DNA of 14,838 nucleotides from AC-32 sp036265535. GTDB taxonomy: Bacteria; Actinomycetota; Thermoleophilia; Gaiellales; Gaiellaceae. Positions within the stretch are counted from its first letter, which is position 1. Each line of letters begins with the position of its first letter. This document shows positions 1 through 6,427 of this stretch, piece after piece. Both the position numbers and the translations under genes were made by a program. The stretch is taken from assembly GCA_036265535.1 (NCBI GenBank), contig DATAOV010000045.1, positions 1 to 14,838 on the forward strand. The letters run 5' to 3'. The notes under the pieces are model-generated. The model was given only the letters and a program-made list of their open reading frames with translations, searched no databases and had not been told where the DNA came from.

Positions 1-462
1 GCGGTCTCGAGCGAGAACTTCGGCATCTCGGTCCGCGGGGTGGAGGACGTGCTCGTCCGGCTGGCCAAGTGCTGCACACCGCTCCCGGGCGACGGCATCG
101 TCGGCTACATCTCGCTCGGCAAGGGAATCACGATCCACCGCGAGGACTGCTCGAACGTGAAGGCCCTCAAGCGCAATCCCGAGCGGTTCACGAACGTCTC
201 CTGGGACGGCGGCGCGACGCAGAGCTTCCGCGTGCAGATCTCGGTCGACTCCTGGGACCGGCCGCGGTTGCTCGAAGACGTAGCCCGGACGTTCGCCGAG
301 CACGGCGCGAACATCGTCGAGTACGGCGGTCATGTCGAGGACCAGCTGGCCAAGAACTGGTACGTGGCCGAGGTCGGCGACGTGAAGGCGCTGCGGAGCC
401 TGCTGACCGCTCTCAGAAACCTTGACGCGGTCTTCGACGCGTACCGCGTGACCCCGTCCTAG
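1..462 (+). CDS. relA: RelA/SpoT bifunctional (p)ppGpp synthetase/hydrolase, C-terminal fragment (5' end outside window)
   Basis: This is the end of a Rel-family stringent-response enzyme, which makes and degrades (p)ppGpp in the cytoplasm. The catalytic hydrolase and synthetase domains and the TGS domain lie upstream of the window. The reading frame is open from base 1, so the Met at base 40 is internal. Two regulatory domains are visible. The first is the RIS/zinc-finger-type segment with the conserved K-C-C-x-P-x-P-G-D motif, then GYISLGKGITIHREDC. The second is a C-terminal ACT domain (SVDSWDRPRLLEDVARTF, then the GANI motif). Both are intact and the protein ends normally at TAG 460-462. 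These domains sense uncharged tRNA on the ribosome in known Rel proteins. A terminator follows directly. I cannot tell relA from spoT or rel by this fragment; actinobacteria usually have a single bifunctional Rel. Confidence 0.93.
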   Translation, partial: AVSSENFGISVRGVEDVLVRLAKCCTPLPGDGIVGYISLGKGITIHREDCSNVKALKRNPERFTNVSWDGGATQSFRVQISVDSWDRPRLLEDVARTFAEHGANIVEYGGHVEDQLAKNWYVAEVGDVKALRSLLTALRNLDAVFDAYRVTPS

Positions 463-464
463 GA

Positions 465-482
465 ATCCCCCATCCGGGGGAT
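465..482 (+). other. Perfect GC-rich hairpin just after the rel stop codon
   Basis: ATCCCCC and GGGGGAT form a perfect 7-bp stem around a 4-nt loop, 2 nt after the rel stop codon. No T run follows it, but a second hairpin with a T tract begins right behind (483-528). It may stabilise the mRNA 3' end or help the tandem terminator. Confidence 0.5.
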
Positions 483-528
483 CATCCCTCGAACGGGAGG
501 GGTAACTCGAACGAGGGATGGCGTTTTT
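483..528 (+). terminator. Rho-independent terminator of rel
   Basis: CATCCCTCG (483-491) pairs perfectly with CGAGGGATG (512-520) across a 20-nt loop that could fold further. A TTTTT run at 524-528 follows 3 nt after the stem. This is a classical intrinsic terminator for the + strand gene ending at 462. It also separates rel from the convergent - strand operon. Confidence 0.8.
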
Positions 529-620
529 CGCGGTCCTGACTACAACGTGAGCAAGGGGAGAGGGGCTTCACCAGAGAGCTGCGGCGCCCGTTCGTTACGA
601 GGACGGCGGGCGGGCGCCCG

Positions 621-655
621 GCGCGCCCGGCCGGTGGCGGCCGCGCCGGGCGCGC
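621..655 (-). terminator. Strong GC hairpin directly after the sulfatase stop, probable operon terminator
   Basis: GCGCGCCCGGC (621-631) and GCCGGGCGCGC (645-655) are perfect 11-bp arms around a 13-nt loop that can pair further. The hairpin abuts the TGA of the sulfatase gene (656-658). There is no U tract downstream on the - strand, so it is not a canonical intrinsic terminator. U-less GC hairpins are common behind actinobacterial genes. It could instead block 3' exonucleases. Confidence 0.45.
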
Positions 656-2560
656 TCACGCTCCTGGCACCAGTCGATAGATCTTCGGCGTTCCAGTTCC
701 CAGGCGGGATCGCGGCACGAGCGCCCAGAAGCGGCCGTCGGCTGCCGGCGAGACCGCGACGATCCTTCCGCCCACCACGACGGCGATCTCCTGCGCGCTC
801 TTCGGCACGAGCCCACTCACCTGCACCGGGTTGCTCGAGCGGTCGATCGCTTCGGTGCGCGCCAGCAAGGGGCGTCCCTCGATCGAGTGATTCACGCGCC
901 CGCGCGCCGGACCGACGGCGAAGAGGCTCGAGAGCGGCTCGCCCGAGCCGAACAGCCGCAGCTGGCGACGCAGTGCTCGCTCGCGTCGCGCTTCGAGCGC
1001 GGGCGCGGGGACGACGAAGCGCCTGCCGCCGTCCTTGACGAGCACGACCTGCCGCTCGGCCGGCCGGGCGCCGAGGAGCGAATGCCCGTCGACGTGCCAC
1101 GGGATCCGCACCCCGCTCGCGGCCGCGATCGTAGGCACGATGTCGATCGTCCGCGCCGGCGCACGCTCGATCCGACCACGCCTCTGGTGCGGGAGCTTGA
1201 CGAACAGCGGCACGTAGGCGATGTCCTGGAGGTTGGCATCCGACAACGGACGGCGCTTCTGCCCCGCCCGGAAGCTGATCCCGTGGTCGGCGGTCACGAC
1301 GACGAGCGCGCGGTCGTAGAGGCCGGTATGCCGCAGTCGGGCTACGAGCTTTCCGAGCACGCGGTCGGCATAGCCGAGCTGGAGCAGGTGCCGCTGCCAG
1401 TACTGGTCGACCGCGGCTTGGTTTCCGTTCCAGACCTCGTCGGCCCCCCAACCCGGCGCCTGGCGGATCGCGTAGCGGTGGCCCGAGGGGAGGTACGTCC
1501 AGGGACTGTGGGGGAGCATGAAATGGACGTACCAGAGCGACTCGCGCCGAGCGGGGCGGAGTGAGGCGACGAAGGCCGGATCGAGCTTGCCGGGATCGCG
1601 GTGCGAGCTTGCGTCTCGGAGAAAGTTGTCCCAGCCGTTTGCGATCGAGGGGATTCCGCCCGTGAGGTCGTCGGGGAGGAGCTGGTGCAGGTAGACGACG
1701 CCGGTGTCCTCGGCTAGGCCGCTCAGTCGGCCGCCGAAGGAACCTTCGAGGCCGGGACAGAGCTTGGGCGGGCAAAGGTGCGTCTCGTCGTCGACGACGT
1801 GCAGGTCGGACGCGCCGCCGACGAGGGTGAAGAGGTTCTGGCGGTGGTCTGTGTAGACGGGGAACTCGTCTGCATGCGGGAACCGCCCCGTGAGGAGCGC
1901 CGGAACCGCGTGCGTCGTCCCCTCGGCGACGGTACTCGTGTTCGCGAACCAGGTCGAGCCCGCGGCGAGGGCGGCGAAGTTCGGGAACCGGGCGGCGTCG
2001 ATCCTGCCGTGCGCGTCGAGCAGGGAGTTGATCGGCAGTTCGTCGAAGGCGACCAGAAGCACCGGCATCCGCGCGCGCTCGCCCGCGGCGAGGGCGTTGT
2101 CGGTGCCGGCGAACGTGAGTCGAGAGGCGTCGGAGTTCAGAAGAAAGAGTACGAGGAAGAGCACGGGAGCCGGCGCCAGGACGGTCAGAACAAGCCGGAC
2201 TCCCGCGAGCCGGAAGTAGGCCAGCGCGGCCCCCGCGCCGAGCGCCGCGGCCACCCCGACGAGCAGCCAGCCGGCCCAGCCGGCTCCGCGAATCCCCTGG
2301 AGGACGAAGAGCCCGACGAGGGTCCCGACGACGACCGCGTGAACTACCGCCCGGGCCGGCTGGGGGACGAGCGCCTCGATCCCGGTCAGGATCGCGGGCG
2401 GCACGAACAGCAGCACGAAGGCGAACAGCACGACGTCCCAGCGCGTCGAGCCGCGCGCGGCGAAGAACTCGCCGTTCTTGCCGAGCAGGTCGAACAGCGG
2501 CTGGGCCACCGCGAAGGCCCAGAGGACGAGCAGGTGGAGCGCGGCGATCCGCAGGCGCAT
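656..2560 (-). CDS. Membrane-anchored sulfatase / phosphoglycerol-transferase-like enzyme (alkaline phosphatase superfamily)
   Basis: A 634-aa protein with five predicted N-terminal membrane segments (about residues 5-26, 41-62, 71-90, 95-116, 121-141), then a large extracytoplasmic hydrolase domain. The plan matches LTA synthase- and EptA-like enzymes, which move phosphoglycerol or phosphoethanolamine onto cell-surface polymers. Metal-site candidates are D173/E174 (VLLVAFDELP), a nucleophilic Thr at 215 or 216 (AEGTTHAVPALLTG), and D425-H426 (VVTADHG). There is no C-x-P-x-R sulfatase cysteine, so a Thr nucleophile is likely and true sulfate-ester hydrolysis is less likely. The ATG at 2560 was chosen because the membrane segments start there, 2 nt after the methyltransferase stop (TGACCATG). 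The frame stays open far upstream only as a shadow of the methyltransferase gene. It is the last gene of the block. Substrate unknown. Confidence 0.85.
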   Translation of the reverse strand: MRLRIAALHLLVLWAFAVAQPLFDLLGKNGEFFAARGSTRWDVVLFAFVLLFVPPAILTGIEALVPQPARAVVHAVVVGTLVGLFVLQGIRGAGWAGWLLVGVAAALGAGAALAYFRLAGVRLVLTVLAPAPVLFLVLFLLNSDASRLTFAGTDNALAAGERARMPVLLVAFDELPINSLLDAHGRIDAARFPNFAALAAGSTWFANTSTVAEGTTHAVPALLTGRFPHADEFPVYTDHRQNLFTLVGGASDLHVVDDETHLCPPKLCPGLEGSFGGRLSGLAEDTGVVYLHQLLPDDLTGGIPSIANGWDNFLRDASSHRDPGKLDPAFVASLRPARRESLWYVHFMLPHSPWTYLPSGHRYAIRQAPGWGADEVWNGNQAAVDQYWQRHLLQLGYADRVLGKLVARLRHTGLYDRALVVVTADHGISFRAGQKRRPLSDANLQDIAYVPLFVKLPHQRRGRIERAPARTIDIVPTIAAASGVRIPWHVDGHSLLGARPAERQVVLVKDGGRRFVVPAPALEARRERALRRQLRLFGSGEPLSSLFAVGPARGRVNHSIEGRPLLARTEAIDRSSNPVQVSGLVPKSAQEIAVVVGGRIVAVSPAADGRFWALVPRSRLGTGTPKIYRLVPGA

Positions 2561-2562
2561 GG

Positions 2563-3918
2563 TCAGGCCCGAGGCCGGGCGAGGTAGAGCGTGCGTGTGC
2601 CCGTCGAGAGCCCCTCTTGCCGCTCGAGCTCGAAGGCCGCGCGGAGCGCCCGCTCGAACTCGTCGCGACCGTAGTCCTCGTGCGTCTCGGCGCGCTTGGC
2701 GGCGAGCAGTCGCCGCACCATCGGATCGTCGCGGCCGGCGAACTCGATCACGAGGCGCGAGTCGAGGCCGCGCAGCCAGCGCACGAGCTCCGCGAATGGC
2801 ACGTTCCGACCGATGGCCAGGTGGTGGACGAAGGCGAGGCAGAGGACGAGATCGGGCCGCCCACGGTCTTCCAGCCTCCGCCGCTCCACGCCGCGCCAGC
2901 CGCGTCCCGGTGACGGGTCGGCGAGGTCGACCACGAGCGGCAGGATTGTGCGAGAGCCCTCGCCGCGCAGTACCGTGTACAGCTCGCCGACGACTCGCTC
3001 GTCGCCGTCGACGGCGACGACGTTGTCGGCGTCCACGGCGCGGGCGAAGCGGCCGTCGTTGGCGCCGAGATCCCACGCGAGGCGTGCGTGGCCGGCCTCG
3101 CGCACGAAGCGCTCTTTCCGCTCGGCGTCCTCGCCGCTGTACGGTGCGGCCTCGCGATAGCCGGCCCACGTCGAGCGCCCGCGGCGGGGTCTGAGCCGCC
3201 CGACGAGCTTCCGTAGCCGGCGGACGTTCGCCTGGATCAGCTCCTTGCGGAAGCCGGAGGCCTTCAGCTCGGCGCGAACGTCGCCGGCGCGATCGGCGTG
3301 CTTTGCCTCGAGCCGGTCGTGCAGGATCACGTGCGTGAGGACCCCGCGCCTGAAGCGCGGGAGCAGCGCCCGGGCCTGCGAAGGCTCGATCCCTTCGAGG
3401 CTCCCTCTCAGCCACGGCTGCGGCGCGATCCCGCGGTAGGCCTGCAGCAGCAGCGGATAGAGGAACAGCGTGCAGAACTGGCGGTACCCGGCCCAGGGCT
3501 CGCCTTCGCGCAGCCGCTCGAAGGAGCCAACGTCGACGAAGACCGGCTCCGAGCCGCGCCACTGCACGTTGTACGGGCTTCCGTCCTTCAGGACGAAACC
3601 GTCTGCAAGCGCCTCGTCGAGCAGCCCGAGTTGGAGGAGCGCTGCCTCGCGCAGCATCTCGAACGGCCACTCGTACGGGTAGGAGACGAACGGCACCCGC
3701 TCGTGGCGCAACAGCCCGGGCGAGATCTCCTCGGTGGCGATGATGCGGCCGTCCTCGAGTGCCCGGCGGAAGAAGCGCGCGCTCTCGAGCGCGGCCCAGT
3801 CCTGTTGAGCCCGCGGCGAGAGCTCACGCAGCACCTCGCCCTCGGGTGAGTAGACCACGCGTGCTTCGGGGTCGCGGAAGGAGGCCGGCTCGGGAGTGCG
3901 GCTAGCTGTCGTCGTCAT
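2563..3918 (-). CDS. Class I SAM methyltransferase with a kinase-like N-terminal half
   Basis: A 451-aa protein. Residues about 280-395 form a Rossmann methyltransferase: motif I is WDLGANDG (282-289), an acidic residue follows in VVAVDGDE, and DLVLCLAFVHHL (356-367) gives motif IV. I recognise the family as one annotated simply as SAM-dependent methyltransferase, sometimes NoeA-like, in polysaccharide regions. The N-terminal half has the family block ERVPFVSYPYEWPFEML (73-89). It also has K-D-x4-N (D112, N117) followed by F-V-D (D129), spaced like the catalytic and metal loops of protein kinases and aminoglycoside/choline kinases. Start and stop fit tight coupling: the ATG lies inside the upstream 50-aa gene (17-nt overlap) behind a hairpin, and the sulfatase starts 2 nt after the stop. 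The target (glycan, lipid or small molecule) is unknown. Confidence 0.82.
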   Translation of the reverse strand: MTTTASRTPEPASFRDPEARVVYSPEGEVLRELSPRAQQDWAALESARFFRRALEDGRIIATEEISPGLLRHERVPFVSYPYEWPFEMLREAALLQLGLLDEALADGFVLKDGSPYNVQWRGSEPVFVDVGSFERLREGEPWAGYRQFCTLFLYPLLLQAYRGIAPQPWLRGSLEGIEPSQARALLPRFRRGVLTHVILHDRLEAKHADRAGDVRAELKASGFRKELIQANVRRLRKLVGRLRPRRGRSTWAGYREAAPYSGEDAERKERFVREAGHARLAWDLGANDGRFARAVDADNVVAVDGDERVVGELYTVLRGEGSRTILPLVVDLADPSPGRGWRGVERRRLEDRGRPDLVLCLAFVHHLAIGRNVPFAELVRWLRGLDSRLVIEFAGRDDPMVRRLLAAKRAETHEDYGRDEFERALRAAFELERQEGLSTGTRTLYLARPRA

Positions 3919-4054
3919 CCCTGCGAATCCGCAGGGTGCGAAGCAGCCGCCGCCAGCCCATCTTCGCGGTCACCCCGATGGCTGCGACCCCACCGAGGAT
4001 GATCTGGAGCAGCATGCTCCCGGAGCCAGGGTCGAGATAGTTCAACGCTGCCAT
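3902..4054 (-). CDS. 50-aa single-pass membrane peptide with NYLDPGSGS motif
   Basis: A small protein, 50 residues. It starts with NYLDPGSGSMLLQ (5-17), continues into one hydrophobic segment (about 14-30), then a basic stretch (KMGWRRLLRTLRIRR), and ends in four Asp and a Ser. The Y-L/I-D-P-G-S/T-G-S start followed by one helix is a recurring small-protein pattern that I associate with polysaccharide or sulfatase/methyltransferase neighbourhoods. No function is established that I know of. A role as membrane subunit or anchor for the two enzymes downstream is inference. It starts 16 nt after the GAF gene stop and overlaps the methyltransferase start by 17 nt, so it is almost certainly cotranscribed and translationally coupled. 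I see no clear Shine-Dalgarno. Confidence 0.85.
   Translation of the reverse strand: MAALNYLDPGSGSMLLQIILGGVAAIGVTAKMGWRRLLRTLRIRRDDDDS
3919..3936 (-). promoter_or_regulatory. Hairpin abutting the methyltransferase start codon (translational coupling)
   Basis: Read on the - strand, CCCTGCG-GATT-CGCAGGG is a perfect 7-bp stem with a 4-nt loop that ends one base before the methyltransferase ATG (3918-3916). The 3' arm carries the only AGGG available as a ribosome-binding site. The hairpin lies inside the 50-aa gene (codons for LRIRR), so ribosomes finishing that gene would melt it. Confidence 0.5.
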
Positions 4055-4070
4055 CAATCGGGATTCTGCA

Positions 4071-4565
4071 CTAAGAAGCGTCTCGCCAGAGCATTTCGCC
4101 CGTGTCCCAGCCGACGAGGCAGTGTGGCGAGATGAGGAGCGCCACGCGCTCGAGGAAGGCGCGGTCTTCCTCGCCGAAGGCCGCCGGGCGGTCGGAGTCG
4201 ATGTCGATCTCGCCGACCACGCGCCCTTCGTGGGCGATGGGAACCGCAATCTCCGACCGGGTTGAGGGAAAGCAGGCGAGGTAGCGCGAGTCGGCGTTCA
4301 CGTCGTCGACGACTTCCGTCTGGCCGGTGGCGGCCGCGGCGCCGCAGATGCCCTGGCCCACCGGGATCCGCACGTGCTCGGTCGCCTCGGGGCCCTTCCA
4401 GGGCCCGAGCACGAGGTCGGTTCCCTCTACGAGGTAGATCCCCACCCAGGAGTAGTCGTCGAACCGGTCGTGCAGCACGTCGACCACCGCACGCAGGACG
4501 TCGTCCGCCTCGCCGCCGCGGTTCAGGACCCGCTCGATCGCCTCGAGGGCGCCGCCGTGGCTCAC
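4071..4565 (-). CDS. GAF-domain protein, probable free methionine-(R)-sulfoxide reductase (fRMsr-like)
   Basis: A 164-aa single GAF domain. The stretches YSWVGIYL (38-45), LVLGPWKGPEA (51-61), VRIPVGQGICG (65-75) and YLACFPSTRSEIAVPI (95-110) match free-methionine-R-sulfoxide reductases, which reduce oxidised free methionine in the cytoplasm. C74 and C98 are 24 residues apart, like Cys94 and catalytic Cys118 of the E. coli enzyme. The position of E. coli Cys84 is H64 here, so one resolving cysteine is missing. The GTG start at 4565 is chosen because it overlaps the thioesterase TGA (GTGA) and has a strong GGGGAGGG ribosome site at 4575-4582, 9 nt upstream. It sits inside the - strand block without an obvious link to the glycan genes. 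A purely ligand-binding GAF protein is the alternative. Confidence 0.78.
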   Translation of the reverse strand: MSHGGALEAIERVLNRGGEADDVLRAVVDVLHDRFDDYSWVGIYLVEGTDLVLGPWKGPEATEHVRIPVGQGICGAAAATGQTEVVDDVNADSRYLACFPSTRSEIAVPIAHEGRVVGEIDIDSDRPAAFGEEDRAFLERVALLISPHCLVGWDTGEMLWRDAS

Positions 4566-5023
4566 GCTTCGAGGCCCTCCCCTTCGAACGCGCCGATCGT
4601 CTCGCGGTACGACTCGGGGATGGCACAGGCCTTGCGCTCTGCGAGGTCGACCAGGACGAGCGTCTGCTGCGCCGTCACCATCAGCACGTCGTCCTCGTTG
4701 TACGCCGCGCATTCGTAGGTGACGCTCGTGCGGCCGATGCGCGCGGTGCGGACGAAGACCTCGATCAGGTCGTCGAAACGGGCTGGCGCGAGGTACTCGA
4801 TCGCGTTGGCGCGCATCACGAACTCGCTCTCGCCGTCGCCGGGTCGCATTTCGAGCAGATCGAGGTGGCGGTGGTACTCGACGCGCGCGCTGTCGAAGTA
4901 GGGCAGGTAGCGCCCGTAGTAGACGATGCCCTGGGCGTCGGTGTCGGAGAAGCCGACGCGCGTGAAGGACGCGTACTTGAAGGGCGGCTTGCGGTCGGTC
5001 GTATGCCCGAGCTCGGTGGTCAG
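4562..5023 (-). CDS. Hotdog-fold acyl-CoA thioesterase (4HBT, YbgC/FadM-like), probable CTG start
   Basis: About 153 aa, the usual length of YbgC/FadM-type thioesterases, which cleave acyl-CoA thioesters. The family signature FSDTDAQGIVYYGRYLPYFD lies at about residues 25-44 and includes the catalytic-loop Asp (D27/D29). Then comes a block typical of the hotdog fold (ANAIEYLAPARFDDLIEV). No ATG, GTG or TTG lies upstream of the signature in this frame. The Met at 4849 is downstream of the catalytic loop and would remove it. The CTG at 5023-5021 overlaps the phosphomannomutase TGA (CTGA), and a GAGGTG ribosome site sits 8 nt upstream, so CTG is my preferred start. The gene ends in a GTGA overlap with the GAF gene. 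The physiological substrate is unknown. Confidence 0.8.
   Translation of the reverse strand: MTTELGHTTDRKPPFKYASFTRVGFSDTDAQGIVYYGRYLPYFDSARVEYHRHLDLLEMRPGDGESEFVMRANAIEYLAPARFDDLIEVFVRTARIGRTSVTYECAAYNEDDVLMVTAQQTLVLVDLAERKACAIPESYRETIGAFEGEGLEA
4575..4582 (-). promoter_or_regulatory. Shine-Dalgarno of the GAF gene
   Basis: GGGGAGGG on the - strand, 9 nt before the GTG at 4565. It supports this start within the 4-nt overlap with the thioesterase gene. Confidence 0.65.
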
Positions 5024-6366
5024 GACCGAATCACCTCGAGGACTTCGTCGCGCTTCCGCTCCATCGTCTCCCGGGTGCGCGCCTCGAGGTTCAGGCGCAG
5101 CAGCGGCTCGGTGTTCGAGGGCCGCACGTTCATGTGCCAGCCCTCGGCGTCGACGGAGATTCCGTCCAGGTGACTGACGATGCCCTCCGGGCTGAAGCGC
5201 TCCTCCAGCTCCTGCAGCTTCAGCGCCACGTCGGGAACCGGGGTGTTCAGCTCGCCGGTGATGAAATAGGTCTCCCGGAAGGTTCGCAGGATCTCCGAGA
5301 GCTTCCGGCCGCGCTTGGATACGAGCTCGAGCATCAGCAGGAAGGGAATGACGCCGGAGTCGGCCTGCGAGAAGTCGCGGAAGTAGTAGTGGCCTGAGAC
5401 CTCGCCGCCGAAGGCCGCGTCCTCCTCGCGCATGCGGTGCTTGATGAAGGCGTGGCCGACACGGTTCACGAGCGGGATGCCGCCCGCGCGCTCGATCGTC
5501 TCGGGCACAGCCCAGCTCGCGCGCACGTCGTAGATGATCTTCGCGCCGGGCTCCTTCTCCAGCACCGCCTCGGCGAGGAGCGCGGTCACGAAGTCCCCGG
5601 GGACGAACTCCCCGCCGTCGTCGACGAAGAAGCAGCGGTCGGCGTCGCCGTCGAATGCGACTCCGAAGTCCGCGTGCTCCTCGAGCGTCTTGCGCACGAT
5701 GAACTCCCGGTTCTCGGGCAAGAGCGGGTTCGGCGCATGGTTGGGGAAGGTGCCGTCCGGCTCGAAGAAGCAGCGCACCGTCTCGATCTGGGGCAGCCGC
5801 TCGAGCACCGGCGGGACCATCACGCCGGCCATGCCGTTCGCCGCGTCGATGACGACCTTCAGCGGCTTGATCGTCTCGAGGTCGACGAACGAGAGCACGC
5901 GCTCGACGTACTGCTCCCAGATGTCGTAGCGCTCCACCGTTCCCGGTTTCCCTTCGGGAGCCTCCGAGAGCGAGGCCGCGCGATCGCGAATCTCCAGCAA
6001 CCCCGATTCGCCGCCGACAGGAAGCGCTCCGCGCCGGACGATCTTCAGGCCCGTGTACTCCTTCGGGTTGTGCGAGGCGGTGACGGCCACTCCGCCGTCG
6101 AGTCCGAGCTCGCCCACGGCGAAATAGACCATCTCGGTGCCGACGAGCCCGAGCTCGAGCACGTCCGCGCCGGCCCCGGCCGCCCCGCGGATCACCGCTT
6201 CCGCCATCGACGGGGAGGAGACGCGCATGTCGTGCCCGACCGCGATCCGCTTCGTCTCGAACACCTCGACGAAGGCCCGGCCAATCGCGTGGGCACCGTC
6301 CTCGTCGAGCTCTGAGGCGTAGATCCCGCGCACGTCGTAGGCCTTGAAGACCTTGGGGTCGAGCAC
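5020..6366 (-). CDS. manB: Phosphomannomutase/phosphoglucomutase
   Basis: 448 aa, full length for the alpha-D-phosphohexomutase family. It interconverts mannose-6-P and mannose-1-P (and often the glucose phosphates), feeding GDP-mannose and cell-envelope glycans. All four family signatures are present: the phosphoserine loop TASHNP with S98, the metal loop DGDADR (239-244), the sugar loop GEVSGH (321-326), and the phosphate-binding loop RPSNTEP (415-421). The GEVSGH loop fits dual mannose/glucose specificity. The GTG start at 6366 gives the standard N-terminus (FKAYDVRGIY). No Shine-Dalgarno is visible; a TAGCAT hexamer lies 7 nt upstream, suggesting a leaderless transcript, and it is part of a perfect dyad at 6367-6402. 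It is the first gene of the - strand block. Confidence 0.93.
   Translation of the reverse strand: MLDPKVFKAYDVRGIYASELDEDGAHAIGRAFVEVFETKRIAVGHDMRVSSPSMAEAVIRGAAGAGADVLELGLVGTEMVYFAVGELGLDGGVAVTASHNPKEYTGLKIVRRGALPVGGESGLLEIRDRAASLSEAPEGKPGTVERYDIWEQYVERVLSFVDLETIKPLKVVIDAANGMAGVMVPPVLERLPQIETVRCFFEPDGTFPNHAPNPLLPENREFIVRKTLEEHADFGVAFDGDADRCFFVDDGGEFVPGDFVTALLAEAVLEKEPGAKIIYDVRASWAVPETIERAGGIPLVNRVGHAFIKHRMREEDAAFGGEVSGHYYFRDFSQADSGVIPFLLMLELVSKRGRKLSEILRTFRETYFITGELNTPVPDVALKLQELEERFSPEGIVSHLDGISVDAEGWHMNVRPSNTEPLLRLNLEARTRETMERKRDEVLEVIRS
5032..5037 (-). promoter_or_regulatory. Shine-Dalgarno that decides the CTG start of the thioesterase
   Basis: GAGGTG on the - strand, 8 nt before the CTG at 5023-5021 and inside the last codons of phosphomannomutase. 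Its good spacing is the main support for the non-standard start codon. Confidence 0.55.
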
Positions 6367-6402
6367 GGGCCGGATGCTACTCGGCGCGGAAGCATCCGGC
6401 CC
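6367..6402. repeat. Perfect 12-bp inverted repeat in the divergent promoter region
   Basis: GGGCCGGATGCT (6367-6378) and AGCATCCGGCCC (6391-6402) are perfect inverted repeats around a 12-nt centre. One arm abuts the phosphomannomutase GTG and contains most of its presumed -10. The other arm covers the presumed -35 area of the cyclase gene. It could be a shared operator for a dimeric regulator or an RNA hairpin. No T run follows on either side, so it is not a typical terminator. Confidence 0.7.
6374..6379 (-). promoter_or_regulatory. Putative -10 element of the phosphomannomutase block
   Basis: TAGCAT on the - strand, 7 nt before the GTG at 6366, so transcription would start at or next to the start codon. 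There is no recognisable -35. It overlaps the dyad arm. Confidence 0.45.
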
Positions 6403-6415
6403 CTTCGGTCGTTTC

Positions 6416-6421
6416 TACAAT
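6416..6421 (+). promoter_or_regulatory. Putative -10 element of the cyclase gene (leaderless)
   Basis: TACAAT, exactly 6 nt before the ATG at 6428, which places the transcription start on the A of the start codon. A GAGG lies only 2 nt before the ATG, too close for a ribosome site. No good -35 is visible. Confidence 0.6.
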
Positions 6422-6427
6422 TGAGGC

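Noticed and set aside
540..1775. Long open frame on the - strand inside the sulfatase gene
   Set aside because: It is Arg/Pro/Ala-rich with no motifs, in another frame of the sulfatase gene, which has clear membrane and metal-site features. This is a typical GC-rich shadow.
1778..2587. 269-codon + strand open frame
   Set aside because: It is antisense to the sulfatase, highly charged and without motifs.
2561..3670. N-terminal extension of the sulfatase frame
   Set aside because: The frame is open upstream, but the translation is an Arg-rich shadow of the methyltransferase. The membrane segments begin at the ATG at 2560, directly after the methyltransferase stop.
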